This document shows positions 44,655-53,871 of a stretch of 64,000 nucleotides of DNA, in pieces. Within the stretch, counting starts at the first letter, position 1; each line of letters opens with the position of its first letter. The translations under genes were made by a program, and so were the position numbers. A model generated the notes under the pieces. It searched no databases and was not told the origin of the DNA. It saw nothing but the letters and a program-made list of their open reading frames with translations. The stretch is from Pseudidiomarina salinarum (lineage in GTDB: Bacteria; Pseudomonadota; Gammaproteobacteria; Enterobacterales; Alteromonadaceae): positions 186,001 through 250,000 of the forward strand of contig NZ_JPER01000001.1 in the NCBI RefSeq assembly GCF_000753715.1. The letters are read 5' to 3'.

Positions 44655-44849
44655 ATGAACGAAGATTATAATGAAACAAAATATGCGTCGCTAAGCTACC
44701 AACCAGAGCGCATTGACGACAAAAGCGATTTGGGAGAACAGTTATATATTCTATGACAAGGTGAACAGTCGATCGTCGATATTCCCTTTATTGTGGGGCG
44801 TACCCTCCGTAATATAAGCAATGCGCTTGACTATGCGGGACTCTGGTAA
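44655..44849 (+). pseudogene. Decayed Wzz-like chain-length regulator, N-terminal remnant
   Basis: An ATG at 44655 with AAAGGA upstream starts MNEDYNETKYASLSYQPERI followed by DDKSDLGEQLYIL, close to the acidic D-D-E-I-D-L-R-E-L motif that opens many Wzz proteins. A TGA (44754-44756) follows, at the place where these proteins read L-W-Q/R-G-K; the same frame continues QGEQSIVDIPFIVGRTLRN up to a TAA at 44847-44849. A TGG-to-TGA change would explain it. No transmembrane helix survives. Inferred as a pseudogene, first gene after ops. Confidence 0.5.
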
Positions 44850-45045
44850 AATATTTTTTCTGGTGATGGTTTCTTCTATTGTGTCATTGGTCGCCGACAA
44901 AAAAGGAATAATAGCCCCCAAAAACCGGCTTATTTTAATTTTATACAAATGGCAAGTTGTCCGCAGTAGCTTGCTCATATCAAAAAAATATTTGTTATCG
45001 ATGGCCAGTTTAAAGCCCACTTAACATAATGAGTACAGTAAAAGT
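44850..45045. other. Region between the wzz-like remnant and the ABC transporter
   Basis: About 195 bp of AT-rich sequence, likely further decay of the wzz-like gene. Two overlapping frames of 60-90 codons exist (one per strand, 44751-45020 minus and 44821-45024 plus), but neither has a good ribosome site nor resembles a known protein. Confidence 0.35.
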
Positions 45046-46842
45046 ATGTTTAAACGGTTAAAAAAACTCTTTGGCTTATTAACGGCTGAGCAACGCAAAA
45101 GGTTAGTCAAGCTTCAGGTTCTCGTTGTCTTGATGGCATTTGCTGAAGTCGCTGGCGTTGCCACTATAGGTCCGTTCATGGCTTTAGTTGGAGATATAAG
45201 TTTATTGGAAGGGGAAGGTGCTCTAGCACAAGTTTACGCCCATAGCGGGTTAGAAAGTCCCCGTGACTTCCTGCTTTGGTTAGGGCTCGCCGTATTATTA
45301 GCTTTATCTTGTGCCGCTGGTATAGCAATGTTTACGACTTGGCGATTGTCTTTATATGCCGCGCAGGTAGGTGCCGAAATTTCAACCCGCTTATACAAGC
45401 ATTACATGTCACAACCATGGCTTTTTCATGCCAGTGGTAGCAGCAGCCAGTTGACAAATAGAATCTCGCAAGAGTCGAACAGAATTACAAACCTTGTGAT
45501 TCAACCATTAATGCAGATGAACGCAAAAGGTGTTTTAGCTGTAGTAATGGCCACGGCGATATTTATTTTCAATCCATTGGTTGCTCTAATAGGCTTGCTG
45601 CTGTTCGGAGTGGCTTATGTGGCTTTATATAAAACCGTTCGTAAACGCTTAGCAAGTAATGGGCGAGACATATCTAAATCTAACCAACAGCGGTTTAAAT
45701 TAATGAACGAAGGATTTGGTGGTATAAAAGATACACTTCTGCTGGGCCGTCAGGCCGAGTTTAACGAGCGTTTTGCTAAATCGAGCGATACTCTAGGGTG
45801 TGCACAGGGAGTGACAAGAGCCTTATCTCAAGCGCCCCGCTACGCGATGGAATTAGTTGCGTTTGCGGCCGTAATATTCTTAGTCCTTTATTTATTATCT
45901 GCCTATGATGGCAACTTAGGAAATATTTTACCGGTCCTATCGGTATATGCATTAGCGGGCTTTAAGTTACTCCCCGCCTTTCAGCAAATGTATACCAGCT
46001 TGGCGCAAGTGAAAGGAAATATATCGTCTTTCGACAGTATCGAAGAGGACTTGGCGGCTAGCCAAAATGTTGAAGATATAGGACCTGCCACTAAGGCTGG
46101 TAAAATGTCTCCGCAAAGCTTAATAAAGCTTGATAACGTCAGTTTTAGTTATCCAGGCAAAGAAGAACAAGCACTACGCGAATTGACATTGAATATACCA
46201 GTAAACCAAGTTATTGGCTTGGTCGGCGCATCAGGATCTGGCAAGTCAACAGCTATCGATATTCTGCTTGGACTAATAGAGCCTCAAACGGGTTCTTTGA
46301 TAGTCGATGGCGAAGAAATTAAAAATCAGAAAAAAAGAGCTTGGCAAAACAACGTAGGGTTTGTTCCGCAGACTATATTTTTAGCGGATTCTAGTATTAG
46401 GGAAAATATCGCCTTTGGAGTACCTTCAGAGCAAATCGATGAAAAACGAGTAATCCGCGCCGCTGAAATGGCGCACTTAGATGAATTACTTGCCCGTTTA
46501 TCTGACGGTTTAAATACGCGAGTGGGTGAAAGAGGAATTCAACTTTCTGGAGGCCAGCGTCAAAGAATTGGTATAGCCCGCGCCTTATACGATGATGCGG
46601 AAGTTTTAGTATTAGACGAGGCTACCAGTGCTCTTGATGGTATTACCGAGAAGCTAGTGATGGACGCTATTCATGACTTTTCGGGTAAGAAAACAATAAT
46701 TATGATTGCCCATCGGTTAGCAACCGTTAAAAAGTGCGACTGCATTTATTTATTAGATAACGGTAAGGTTATAGATTACGGCAGGTATGAAGATTTGGTT
46801 GAGAAAAGCGATATTTTCCAGAAAATGGTCAAGCATGCATAA
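45046..46842 (+). CDS. ABC transporter, permease fused to ATPase, PglK/lipid-linked oligosaccharide flippase-like
   Basis: Homodimeric ABC exporter half: a membrane domain with about six helices (residues 20-310) followed by an ATPase with Walker A GASGSGKST (about 401-409), signature LSGGQRQRIGIARALY (about 499-514) and Walker B VLVLDEATSALD (about 518-529). The resemblance in layout to PglK and its place in front of nonulosonic-acid genes suggest that it flips a lipid-linked glycan; a multidrug exporter is less likely here. 598 aa. First intact gene after ops. Function inferred from context. Confidence 0.8.
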   Translation: MFKRLKKLFGLLTAEQRKRLVKLQVLVVLMAFAEVAGVATIGPFMALVGDISLLEGEGALAQVYAHSGLESPRDFLLWLGLAVLLALSCAAGIAMFTTWRLSLYAAQVGAEISTRLYKHYMSQPWLFHASGSSSQLTNRISQESNRITNLVIQPLMQMNAKGVLAVVMATAIFIFNPLVALIGLLLFGVAYVALYKTVRKRLASNGRDISKSNQQRFKLMNEGFGGIKDTLLLGRQAEFNERFAKSSDTLGCAQGVTRALSQAPRYAMELVAFAAVIFLVLYLLSAYDGNLGNILPVLSVYALAGFKLLPAFQQMYTSLAQVKGNISSFDSIEEDLAASQNVEDIGPATKAGKMSPQSLIKLDNVSFSYPGKEEQALRELTLNIPVNQVIGLVGASGSGKSTAIDILLGLIEPQTGSLIVDGEEIKNQKKRAWQNNVGFVPQTIFLADSSIRENIAFGVPSEQIDEKRVIRAAEMAHLDELLARLSDGLNTRVGERGIQLSGGQRQRIGIARALYDDAEVLVLDEATSALDGITEKLVMDAIHDFSGKKTIIMIAHRLATVKKCDCIYLLDNGKVIDYGRYEDLVEKSDIFQKMVKHA

Positions 46843-46862
46843 TTTATAGGTAAGGGTACGTA

Positions 46863-47861
46863 ATGTTAAGTAATTCAACGATTTTAGTTACAGGCGGGAC
46901 GGGTTCTTTTGGACACAAATTTATTCCCATGACGCTTGCAAAGTATAACCCTAAGAAAATTATCATCTTCTCGCGGGACGAGATGAAACAATGGGAAATG
47001 GCGAAAATGTTCCCGAATGATGATCGTCTTCGCTTTTTTATTGGTGATGTCCGAGATAAAGACAGATTGTACCGCGCGTTAGATGGCGTCGATTATGTCG
47101 TTCATGCGGCGGCTACTAAAATTGTTCCGACTGCCGAATATAATCCGTTTGAGTGTGTGAAAACTAACATTCACGGCGCAATGAACGTGATTGATGCGGC
47201 GATAGATAAAGGTGTAAGAGGTGTAGTTGCTCTATCTACGGACAAGGCTAGCAGCCCAATAAATTTATATGGCGCAACAAAGCTAGCCTCAGATAAATTA
47301 TTTGTTGCCGGAAATTCATACGCTGGTGGACATAAAACGAAATTTTCTGTTGTGCGTTATGGGAACGTTATGGGTTCCCGCGGTTCCGTTATTCCATTCT
47401 TTATGTCTATTCGTGATAAAGGCGTCTTACCTATCACAGATGCTCGTATGACGCGTTTTATGATCTCTTTAGAGCAGGGCGTAGAACTTGTCTGGCACGC
47501 GTTTGAAGATATGGTGGGTGGTGAAATTTACGTCAAGAAAATTCCATCGATGAAAGTAACTGACGTTGCCATGGTCGTTGCGCCAGAAGCAGAGCAGGAA
47601 GTTGTTGGTATTCGCCCAGGCGAGAAGCTGCACGAGCAGATGATTGGTTTTGAGGATGCACCTTATACTTATGAATACCCTGAACACTTTAAAATCCTAC
47701 CAGCGATAAATAACTGGGATAAGGATTCTGACCGTATTAAAGATGGTAAAAGAGTTCCGGAAGGCTTTATCTATTCAAGCGATAGCAACCACGAATGGAT
47801 GACGGGCGAGCAACTACAACAGTGGCTAAATACTAACTATGAGCAGATTGGAAAGATCTGA
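46863..47861 (+). CDS. pseB: PseB, UDP-GlcNAc 4,6-dehydratase/5-epimerase
   Basis: First step of CMP-pseudaminic acid synthesis: UDP-GlcNAc to the 4-keto-6-deoxy-AltNAc intermediate, with NADP. An SDR-type Rossmann start is visible (ILVTGGTGSFGHKFIPM), with the PseB hallmark SRDEMKQWEM soon after; STDKASSPINLYGATKLASDK (about 121-141) carries the catalytic Thr-Asp-Lys triad characteristic of these dehydratases. 332 aa equals the family. Its stop shares one base with the pseC start. Confidence 0.95.
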   Translation: MLSNSTILVTGGTGSFGHKFIPMTLAKYNPKKIIIFSRDEMKQWEMAKMFPNDDRLRFFIGDVRDKDRLYRALDGVDYVVHAAATKIVPTAEYNPFECVKTNIHGAMNVIDAAIDKGVRGVVALSTDKASSPINLYGATKLASDKLFVAGNSYAGGHKTKFSVVRYGNVMGSRGSVIPFFMSIRDKGVLPITDARMTRFMISLEQGVELVWHAFEDMVGGEIYVKKIPSMKVTDVAMVVAPEAEQEVVGIRPGEKLHEQMIGFEDAPYTYEYPEHFKILPAINNWDKDSDRIKDGKRVPEGFIYSSDSNHEWMTGEQLQQWLNTNYEQIGKI

Positions 47862-49021
47862 TGATACCTTACGGAAAACAAGATATTCAGCAAAGCGATA
47901 TTGACGCCGTTATCGAGGTTTTAAGATCCGATTTTTTGACGCAAGGCCCTAAAGTCCCAGCATTTGAGATGGCGGTTGCTCAAAAAGTTGGCGCTAAGTA
48001 TGCCTTGGCGGTAAATAGTGCGACCTCAGCACTTCATATTGCTTGCTTAGCGCTTGGCCTCGGTAAAGGCGACTGGCTCTGGACAACGCCAGTTACTTTT
48101 GTTGCATCAGCCAACTGTGGATTATATTGCGGCTCGCAGGTCGACTTTGTCGACATTGATGCGAAAACTTATAATATCAGTGTCAGCGCGCTTGAAAATA
48201 AGCTTAAAAGATCAGCTTCTGAAAATCGATTGCCAAAAGTATTAGTGGTTGTACATTTGTGCGGGCAGCCGTGTGAAATGCAGGAAATAAAGTTACTGGC
48301 GGATAAATACGGTGTTAAAGTCATTGAGGATGCCTCACATGCCATCGGAGGCAAATACCAAAATGATTACATCGGTAACTGTAAGTACAGTGACATCACT
48401 ATTTTCAGTTTTCATCCCGTCAAAATTATTACCACTGCCGAAGGCGGCATGGTTCTGACCAACAGTGATGAACTGGCTGACAAAATGAACTTGCTTAGAA
48501 GCCACGGCATTACGCGCGACCCGCATTTGATGACAATTGCTCCGGATGGTCCATGGTACTACCAACAAATTGATCTGGGATTTAACTACCGGATGACTGA
48601 ACTCCAGGCCGCACTGGGTTTAAGTCAGCTAGATCGTCTTGATGAATACGTTGCTCTAAGGCACACAATAGCTACGCATTATGATTCGCTGCTTAGTGCG
48701 CTTCCTTTAACTCTGCCTTCGCAGCATCCAGACAGCTATTCAGGTTTGCATCTGTACGTGATTCGTTTAAACCTGAGTCAAATTTCTGTTAGTCATCGAG
48801 AAGTTTTTGAATCACTCAGAGCGCAGGATATTGGCGTTAACTTGCACTATATTCCAGTGCATGTACAACCCTATTATCAACAGTTCGGGTTTGAAACCGA
48901 AGATTTTCCCGAAGCTATGGCGTATTATCGTGAGGCTATTACTCTTCCTATGTATCCCAGTTTGACTACAGTAGAACAAGAGCACGTTGTGACAGCACTG
49001 GAAAAGGCTTTAAGAGTATGA
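47861..49021 (+). CDS. pseC: PseC, UDP-4-keto-6-deoxy-AltNAc aminotransferase
   Basis: PLP enzyme of the DegT/DnrJ/EryC1 family, adding the 4-amino group in pseudaminic acid synthesis. PLP-binding lysine K188 is in FSFHPVKIITTAEGGMV, and VIEDASHAIGG precedes it. The N-terminus (MIPYGKQDIQQSDIDAVIEVL) is characteristic. 386 aa. ATG overlaps the pseB stop; stop overlaps the pseF start by 4 bp, giving a tightly coupled pseB-pseC-pseF run. Confidence 0.95.
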   Translation: MIPYGKQDIQQSDIDAVIEVLRSDFLTQGPKVPAFEMAVAQKVGAKYALAVNSATSALHIACLALGLGKGDWLWTTPVTFVASANCGLYCGSQVDFVDIDAKTYNISVSALENKLKRSASENRLPKVLVVVHLCGQPCEMQEIKLLADKYGVKVIEDASHAIGGKYQNDYIGNCKYSDITIFSFHPVKIITTAEGGMVLTNSDELADKMNLLRSHGITRDPHLMTIAPDGPWYYQQIDLGFNYRMTELQAALGLSQLDRLDEYVALRHTIATHYDSLLSALPLTLPSQHPDSYSGLHLYVIRLNLSQISVSHREVFESLRAQDIGVNLHYIPVHVQPYYQQFGFETEDFPEAMAYYREAITLPMYPSLTTVEQEHVVTALEKALRV

Positions 49022-49707
49022 GGATAGCCGTGATTCCTGCCAGAGGGGGCAGCAAGAGAATTCCGCGAAAAAACATAAGAATGTTTAGCGGCAAACCGAT
49101 GATCGCCTGGTCCATTAAGGCGGCTATTGAAAGCCAGTGTTTTGATGAGATCATTGTCTCTACCGATGATGATGAAATAGCTGAAACTGCTCGAAAATAC
49201 GGAGCAGTAGTTCCATTTATGCGACCTAAAGAATTAGCTGATGATTATGCTTCGACCGTTCAAGTTGTAAAGCACGCTCTTGAATGGTACGAGAGTACAG
49301 GGAACAAAGTAGATCAGCTATGTTGTATCTACGCAACGGCTCCCTTTGTCGACGCTAAGGACATTTCGGCCGGTTTAGAACTCCTTATCCAGGAAGACGC
49401 CGACTATGCAATATCAATAACAAGTTTCCCGTTTCCTATCCAGAGAGCATTGACGGTTAGTGATTCGAACCGCTTAAATATGTTTCAACCAGAACATGCG
49501 CTTACCCGTTCCCAAGATTTAGAAGAGGCATGGCATGATGTAGGGCAATTTTATTGGGGAAAGAGATCAGCTTGGAGAGAAGAGAAACCATTCTTCACTG
49601 CTGCCAGTATTGGTATTCCGATACCTCGTTACCGGGCTCAAGATATTGATACCGAAGAAGATTGGGTTATGGCAGAGCGATTATCTGCGATTAATGAAAA
49701 GGGATAA
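49018..49707 (+). CDS. pseF: PseF, CMP-pseudaminic acid cytidylyltransferase
   Basis: Activates pseudaminic acid with CTP, the last step of the pathway. The CMP-NeuAc synthetase fold is visible: AVIPARGGSKRIPRKNIRMFSGKPMIAWSI at the N-terminus (nucleotide-binding RGGSKRIP), VSTDDDEIAETARKYGA, and CCIYATAPFVDAKDI. The YWGKRSAW segment is common in PseF. 229 aa. Placed between pseC and pseG, the usual order in several gammaproteobacteria. Confidence 0.93.
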   Translation: MRIAVIPARGGSKRIPRKNIRMFSGKPMIAWSIKAAIESQCFDEIIVSTDDDEIAETARKYGAVVPFMRPKELADDYASTVQVVKHALEWYESTGNKVDQLCCIYATAPFVDAKDISAGLELLIQEDADYAISITSFPFPIQRALTVSDSNRLNMFQPEHALTRSQDLEEAWHDVGQFYWGKRSAWREEKPFFTAASIGIPIPRYRAQDIDTEEDWVMAERLSAINEKG

Positions 49708-49711
49708 TAGG

Positions 49712-50812
49712 ATGAAGTTATTGGTGCGAGTGGACTCCTCTGCCCGTATCGGATCCGGACATGTCATGCGTTGTTTAACGTTGGCTCGCAAACTTACTTC
49801 AAAAGGTGCTGAGATTGCGTTTTGTTGTAGACCCTTCCCCGGAAACTTAATTGATTTAATCGCCTCTGAATTTCCTGTCTATAGACTTTCGCCAGGAGCT
49901 AATCATGAGAACGAGCCTGATGAAAGTTGCTGGTTGGGGGGATCTCAAGCGGAGGATGCGAGCCAAACCAGAATGCTGATCCAGCAACATGGTTACGATG
50001 CAGTCCTAGTGGATCATTATTCTATTGATTCGAATTGGGAAAGCGAAATAAAGCCATTAGTGAACTGTCTCGCAGTGATTGATGACTTGGCAAATCGGCC
50101 TCACCATGCTGATATTTTGCTCGATCAGACTCTGGGGAGAAAACCGTCGCATTATCACTCTTTGGTGCCTAAAAAAACTCGCCTGCTATGTGGCGTTGAA
50201 TATGCATTGTTGAGAGATGAGTTTTTTCAGATGCGAGAGAAGTTTCCAGAGCGTATTCCAAGAAAAGAAGTGGATCATATTTTAATTACATTTGGTGGGG
50301 CTGATATCAATAACCTGACTGAGCTGGCCATCGAAGGGCTAATGCATAGTGGAAGCTTTTTAACTGCGAAAGTTGAAGTAATTGTTGGAGCAAGCAATCC
50401 TCATATTGAATCGATTAAGAGTGCTCTTGCTCGCTTAGAGCAGAAAAGCAGCTGTGAAATGGGTATTACAGATATGGCTCAACGGATGGTAAGGGCCGAT
50501 TTATGTATTGGTGCTGCAGGCTCTACTTCATGGGAACGATGTGTGTTGGGGCTACCTACCTTGATGGCAGTGCAGGCTCAAAACCAAGCGTTTATCACCG
50601 AGCAGTTGGCAAAAGAAGATGCGGTTATCGTACTGGATAAATTTCATTTTTCCTCGTCGTTAGCGCAAGCGCTGAATAACTTGGAGGCGCGACCTGATAT
50701 GTTGGTTAGGTTATCAGTTAACAGTTCTAAATTGTGTGACGGATTGGGATCACAACGGGTCGCCGAGACAGTAAAAGCGATGTATGAAAGGGAATATTAT
50801 GAAGCGCGTTAA
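49712..50812 (+). CDS. pseG: PseG, UDP-2,4-diacetamido-trideoxy-altropyranose hydrolase
   Basis: Removes UDP to release the free amino sugar before condensation with PEP. The start is placed at the ATG at 49712 (MKLLVRVDSSARIGSGHVMRCLTLA), just after pseF, with AATAGG upstream; an in-frame start at 49610 would lie within pseF. The catalytic motif region GSGHVMRC with its histidine, and the GT-B-like donor domain (ITFGGADINNLTELA; GAAGSTSWERCVLGLPTL), are present. 366 aa. Overlaps the following gene by 14 bp. Confidence 0.93.
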   Translation: MKLLVRVDSSARIGSGHVMRCLTLARKLTSKGAEIAFCCRPFPGNLIDLIASEFPVYRLSPGANHENEPDESCWLGGSQAEDASQTRMLIQQHGYDAVLVDHYSIDSNWESEIKPLVNCLAVIDDLANRPHHADILLDQTLGRKPSHYHSLVPKKTRLLCGVEYALLRDEFFQMREKFPERIPRKEVDHILITFGGADINNLTELAIEGLMHSGSFLTAKVEVIVGASNPHIESIKSALARLEQKSSCEMGITDMAQRMVRADLCIGAAGSTSWERCVLGLPTLMAVQAQNQAFITEQLAKEDAVIVLDKFHFSSSLAQALNNLEARPDMLVRLSVNSSKLCDGLGSQRVAETVKAMYEREYYEAR

Positions 50813-51452
50813 CGTGCTTGTCGACAATGAATCCTGGATACTTCCTTATGCGGAGATATTGGTTAGGGATCTTAAAGAACGGAAGATTGACGCACTTCTT
50901 TGTAGAAGCGCTGCTTCACTAAGTGAGGGGTGGATTACTTTCTTACTTGGTTGCACAAAGCTTATATCAGAAAAGGATTTGAAGAAATCTCAACATAATC
51001 TTGTGGTGCATGAAAGTGCACTACCGAAAGGTAAAGGATTTGCTCCGGTTGCCTGGCAGATTCTTGAAGGCGCTCATGAAATTCCGGTAAGTTTAATTGA
51101 AGCTCTGCCCAACAAAGCGGATGCTGGCAACATCTGGTTGCAGGACTCGATATATCTTAAGGGAACAGAGCTTTGCTCTGAATGGAGGAGGTTACAGGGC
51201 GAATGTTCAATCTGCTTGTGTTTAAAAGCGGTTGATGATTATCAAAATATTAAGCCCGTTAAACAGCAAGGTGAAGAAACATTTTATCCAAGGAGAACTC
51301 CCATAGATAGCGAGCTAAACGTGCATGACTCCTTGTCTTCACAGTTTAACTTGTTGCGCGTTGTTGATAATCAACATTATCCTGCTTTTTTTTATCATGA
51401 TGGCAAAAAATATGTTTTAAAAATAGAGCAGGCTGATATCGAAGATGACTGA
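50799..51452 (+). CDS. Formyltransferase-family protein, probable sugar N-formyltransferase
   Basis: Resembles the catalytic domain of methionyl-tRNA formyltransferase-type enzymes that use N10-formyl-tetrahydrofolate: NLVVHESALPKGKGFAPVAWQILEGAHEIPVSLIEA matches the H-x-S-LP-x-G-x-G core, and DAGNIWLQDSIYLKGTEL the next block. The histidine at about 72 of VVHES would be the catalytic His region. 217 aa from the ATG at 50799 (AAAGGGA upstream; a second ATG at 50784 adds five residues). Set in the pse run, it likely formylates an amino group of the nonulosonic acid or its precursor. The substrate is inferred. Confidence 0.7.
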   Translation: MKRVNVLVDNESWILPYAEILVRDLKERKIDALLCRSAASLSEGWITFLLGCTKLISEKDLKKSQHNLVVHESALPKGKGFAPVAWQILEGAHEIPVSLIEALPNKADAGNIWLQDSIYLKGTELCSEWRRLQGECSICLCLKAVDDYQNIKPVKQQGEETFYPRRTPIDSELNVHDSLSSQFNLLRVVDNQHYPAFFYHDGKKYVLKIEQADIEDD

Positions 51453-51556
51453 TTGAAGTTCCACTAAGCAAACTGCTTTGTAACTTCGAAGGACGATATT
51501 TTTCTCCGTGTATGATAAAAATAGTAGTTTGAATTAATTTTGATGTAGGTGAGTAT

Positions 51557-51817
51557 ATGAATGATCTTAGACAAAAAATAACTGTACAGTTCCATGAAAC
51601 ACTGGATGCGACAGACTCAAAACTGTTAGTTGATGAGTTAAAAGATGACACGGTTCTTTTAGATAGTGGCTTAGACTCTTTAGGTTTTGCAATTTTAGTC
51701 GCTCGATTAGAGGAAGAGTTAGAATTTGATCCGTTTGTCGAAATGGAAGATGCAGTTTACCCGGTTACCTTTGGTGACTTTATTGCGATTTACGAGCGCA
51801 GAGAAGCGCAGGAGTAA
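51557..51817 (+). CDS. Acyl carrier protein, dedicated
   Basis: Small acidic carrier with the 4'-phosphopantetheine attachment serine S41 in DSGLDSLGFAILVARLEEEL. 86 aa with four-helix ACP features (acidic helix after the DSL motif). It is followed after 3 bp by an AMP-dependent ligase and then a reductase, so it probably holds an acyl group for those enzymes rather than serving general fatty-acid synthesis. A 104-bp gap precedes it. Confidence 0.88.
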   Translation: MNDLRQKITVQFHETLDATDSKLLVDELKDDTVLLDSGLDSLGFAILVARLEEELEFDPFVEMEDAVYPVTFGDFIAIYERREAQE

Positions 51818-51820
51818 GTA

Positions 51821-53143
51821 GTGGCGTTGGAGGATTTCGTAACGAGGATTAAAGACAAGCGAACTCTCTGGGCGACTAGCGAGAGACGATTCAGTGCCGA
51901 TGATATCTATGAAAAGGTAACTGAACTACGCAAAAATAAGTTTATATCTAGAAATGCAAGGGTCGTAGTTGCTTGTGAGGATCCAGTTGAATGCATACTA
52001 TGGATGATAGCATTAGATAACCGTGTGGATTCTGCCTTTCTTGTTCCTGCAAGCTTAAAAAGTAATGCTGATGACTATCAACGATTGATAAATGAGTTCC
52101 AATATACGCATATAATTCAAGATGAAATCGAACAAAATGTCGAAAAAGAATTAACCGGAGAGAATGCATTTATCAGTACTCGGTGGGTTATAGCAACCTC
52201 AGGTACCACTGGGATACCTAAACTTATATCTCATACAACTGAAACTCTTACAAAAACAAGTAAGCATGATACTGACCGGGGCAAAGACTTTATCTGGGGC
52301 CTGGTCTATGATCCTTTAAGGTTTGCTGGGCTTCAGGTTGTTTTGCAATCGCTTGCCAGCGGCTCCTGCCTAGTTTTTTTGAATGTTAACGCAGCGATTA
52401 AGCATCAAGCTATTGAAATGGTTGAACATAGAGTGAACGCACTTTCTGCGACGCCAAGTTACTGGCGAAAGCTTCTTATGTCAGCTGAATTAAAAAAACA
52501 TGAGTTTAAACAGATTACATTAGGCGGTGAGCCAACCGATCAAGCCGTGCTTACTGCTTTAAAATCGAACTTCCCATCGTCACGTATCGCTCATATCTAC
52601 GCATCAACTGAAGCTGGAGTTGGTTTTTCCGTAACCGACGGACTGGCAGGCTTCCCATTAGATTATATAACTGATGGGGTAAATGGTAATAGAATAAAAA
52701 TAGGTCTTAATGGGACGTTACTTATTAAACCTAATGGCTTTGTGCCAGAAATGGTTAATGGAGCTTGCCTACAAGACGATGATGGGTATATAGATACTGG
52801 AGACCTCGTTGAACAGACCGCAGATAGAGTTTTTTTCTTGGGCCGAGACTCAGGCGCAATTAATGTTGGTGGCAACAAAGTTATACCAGAAGAAGTCGAA
52901 TCAGTTATAAGATCAGTTCCTGGAGTAGAAGAAGCGTTAGTAAAAGCGAAGCGCAGTGGCATGATGGGAAGCCTTGTAGTGGCTGACGTGAGGGCGTGTT
53001 CATATATTGCGGACACGACGACCCTAAAAACAGAAATTATAATACGATGCAAGGCTGAGTTAGATTCGTATAAGGTGCCAGTAATGATCCGGTTTGTCGA
53101 AGAAATCGCATCTAATTCTGCGGGTAAAGTTCTAAGGAATTAA
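51821..53143 (+). CDS. AMP-dependent acyl ligase (ANL superfamily), likely loading the adjacent ACP
   Basis: Adenylates a carboxylic acid and passes it to a thiol. The P-loop-like motif TSGTTGIPKLISHT (about 127-140) is the AMP-binding signature; HIYASTEAGVGFS (about 258-270) and GYIDTGDLVEQT (about 325-336) follow, with the C-terminal lysine in SAGKVLRN at the very end. 440 aa is shorter than typical acyl-CoA synthetases, mainly at the N-terminus. The GTG at 51821 is 3 bp after the ACP stop. The substrate is not evident; a short hydroxyacid or acid is inferred from the neighbours. Confidence 0.83.
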   Translation: MALEDFVTRIKDKRTLWATSERRFSADDIYEKVTELRKNKFISRNARVVVACEDPVECILWMIALDNRVDSAFLVPASLKSNADDYQRLINEFQYTHIIQDEIEQNVEKELTGENAFISTRWVIATSGTTGIPKLISHTTETLTKTSKHDTDRGKDFIWGLVYDPLRFAGLQVVLQSLASGSCLVFLNVNAAIKHQAIEMVEHRVNALSATPSYWRKLLMSAELKKHEFKQITLGGEPTDQAVLTALKSNFPSSRIAHIYASTEAGVGFSVTDGLAGFPLDYITDGVNGNRIKIGLNGTLLIKPNGFVPEMVNGACLQDDDGYIDTGDLVEQTADRVFFLGRDSGAINVGGNKVIPEEVESVIRSVPGVEEALVKAKRSGMMGSLVVADVRACSYIADTTTLKTEIIIRCKAELDSYKVPVMIRFVEEIASNSAGKVLRN

Positions 53144-53151
53144 TAATAATT

Positions 53152-53871
53152 ATGGATACAGTATTAGTAACGGGCGGAACAAAAGGTTTAGGTTTTTCAA
53201 TCTCCAAAAAGCTCGTTAGCCAAGGTTACCGAGTGATTGTTGTTGGTCGGAAAAGTTCTGAAGAATGTCAAAATTGGCTGAAGTCGGAGGAAGGCGCCGC
53301 TTTTGAACCGTTTGATTTCCAAGAAACGTCAAAAATACATGAGTTCTGTCAGTTAATTACTAAGAAGTATGGTCGCTTGTATGGAGTCGTCAATAATGCA
53401 GCCCTTGGCTTAGATGGCGTTTTAGCAACCATGCATGAATCTGAAATATCAAAAGTTATAAAGGTTAACGTCGAAGCTCCTATCTTATTGACGAAATATT
53501 TGTTGAGGCCGATGCTGATTAATCGTCGGGGGCGAGTTATTAATATCTCATCAATTATTGGCAGTACAGGTTTTAATGGACTAGCCGTTTATGGTGCTAC
53601 AAAAGCCGCTTTAAACGGATTTACAAAGTCTCTTTCCCGGGAAGTTGGGAAAGCCGGTATAACAGTTAATAGCGTTGCGCCGGGATATATGGCTACTAGT
53701 ATGACCGAAGGTCTTGAAGGAGATAAGTTAGCGTCTATAAAACGCCGAAGCCCTTTAGGGGAACTAGTTAATGTTGATGATGTCGCTAGTATAGTCAATT
53801 ACCTGATGTCGGAAGAAGCTAAGATGATTACTGGGACAATTGTTACTGTTGATGCGGGTAGTACAGCATGA
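53152..53871 (+). CDS. SDR-family oxidoreductase, FabG-like 3-oxoacyl reductase
   Basis: Short-chain dehydrogenase with TGGTKGLGFS (about 7-16) for NADP binding, NNAAL at 81-85, and the catalytic S134, Y147 and K151 (VYGATKAALNGF). The PG-x-x-T motif (APGYMATSM) and the C-terminal TGTIVTVDAGSTA are FabG-like. 239 aa. Its place after an ACP and its ligase suggests that it reduces a 3-oxoacyl-ACP to a 3-hydroxyacyl-ACP; oxidation of a sugar is the alternative. Overlaps the next gene by 4 bp. Confidence 0.85.
   Translation: MDTVLVTGGTKGLGFSISKKLVSQGYRVIVVGRKSSEECQNWLKSEEGAAFEPFDFQETSKIHEFCQLITKKYGRLYGVVNNAALGLDGVLATMHESEISKVIKVNVEAPILLTKYLLRPMLINRRGRVINISSIIGSTGFNGLAVYGATKAALNGFTKSLSREVGKAGITVNSVAPGYMATSMTEGLEGDKLASIKRRSPLGELVNVDDVASIVNYLMSEEAKMITGTIVTVDAGSTA

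Noticed and set aside
44751-45020. 89-codon minus-strand frame between rfaH and the ABC transporter
   Set aside because: It overlaps the wzz-like remnant antisense, lacks a ribosome site and resembles nothing known.
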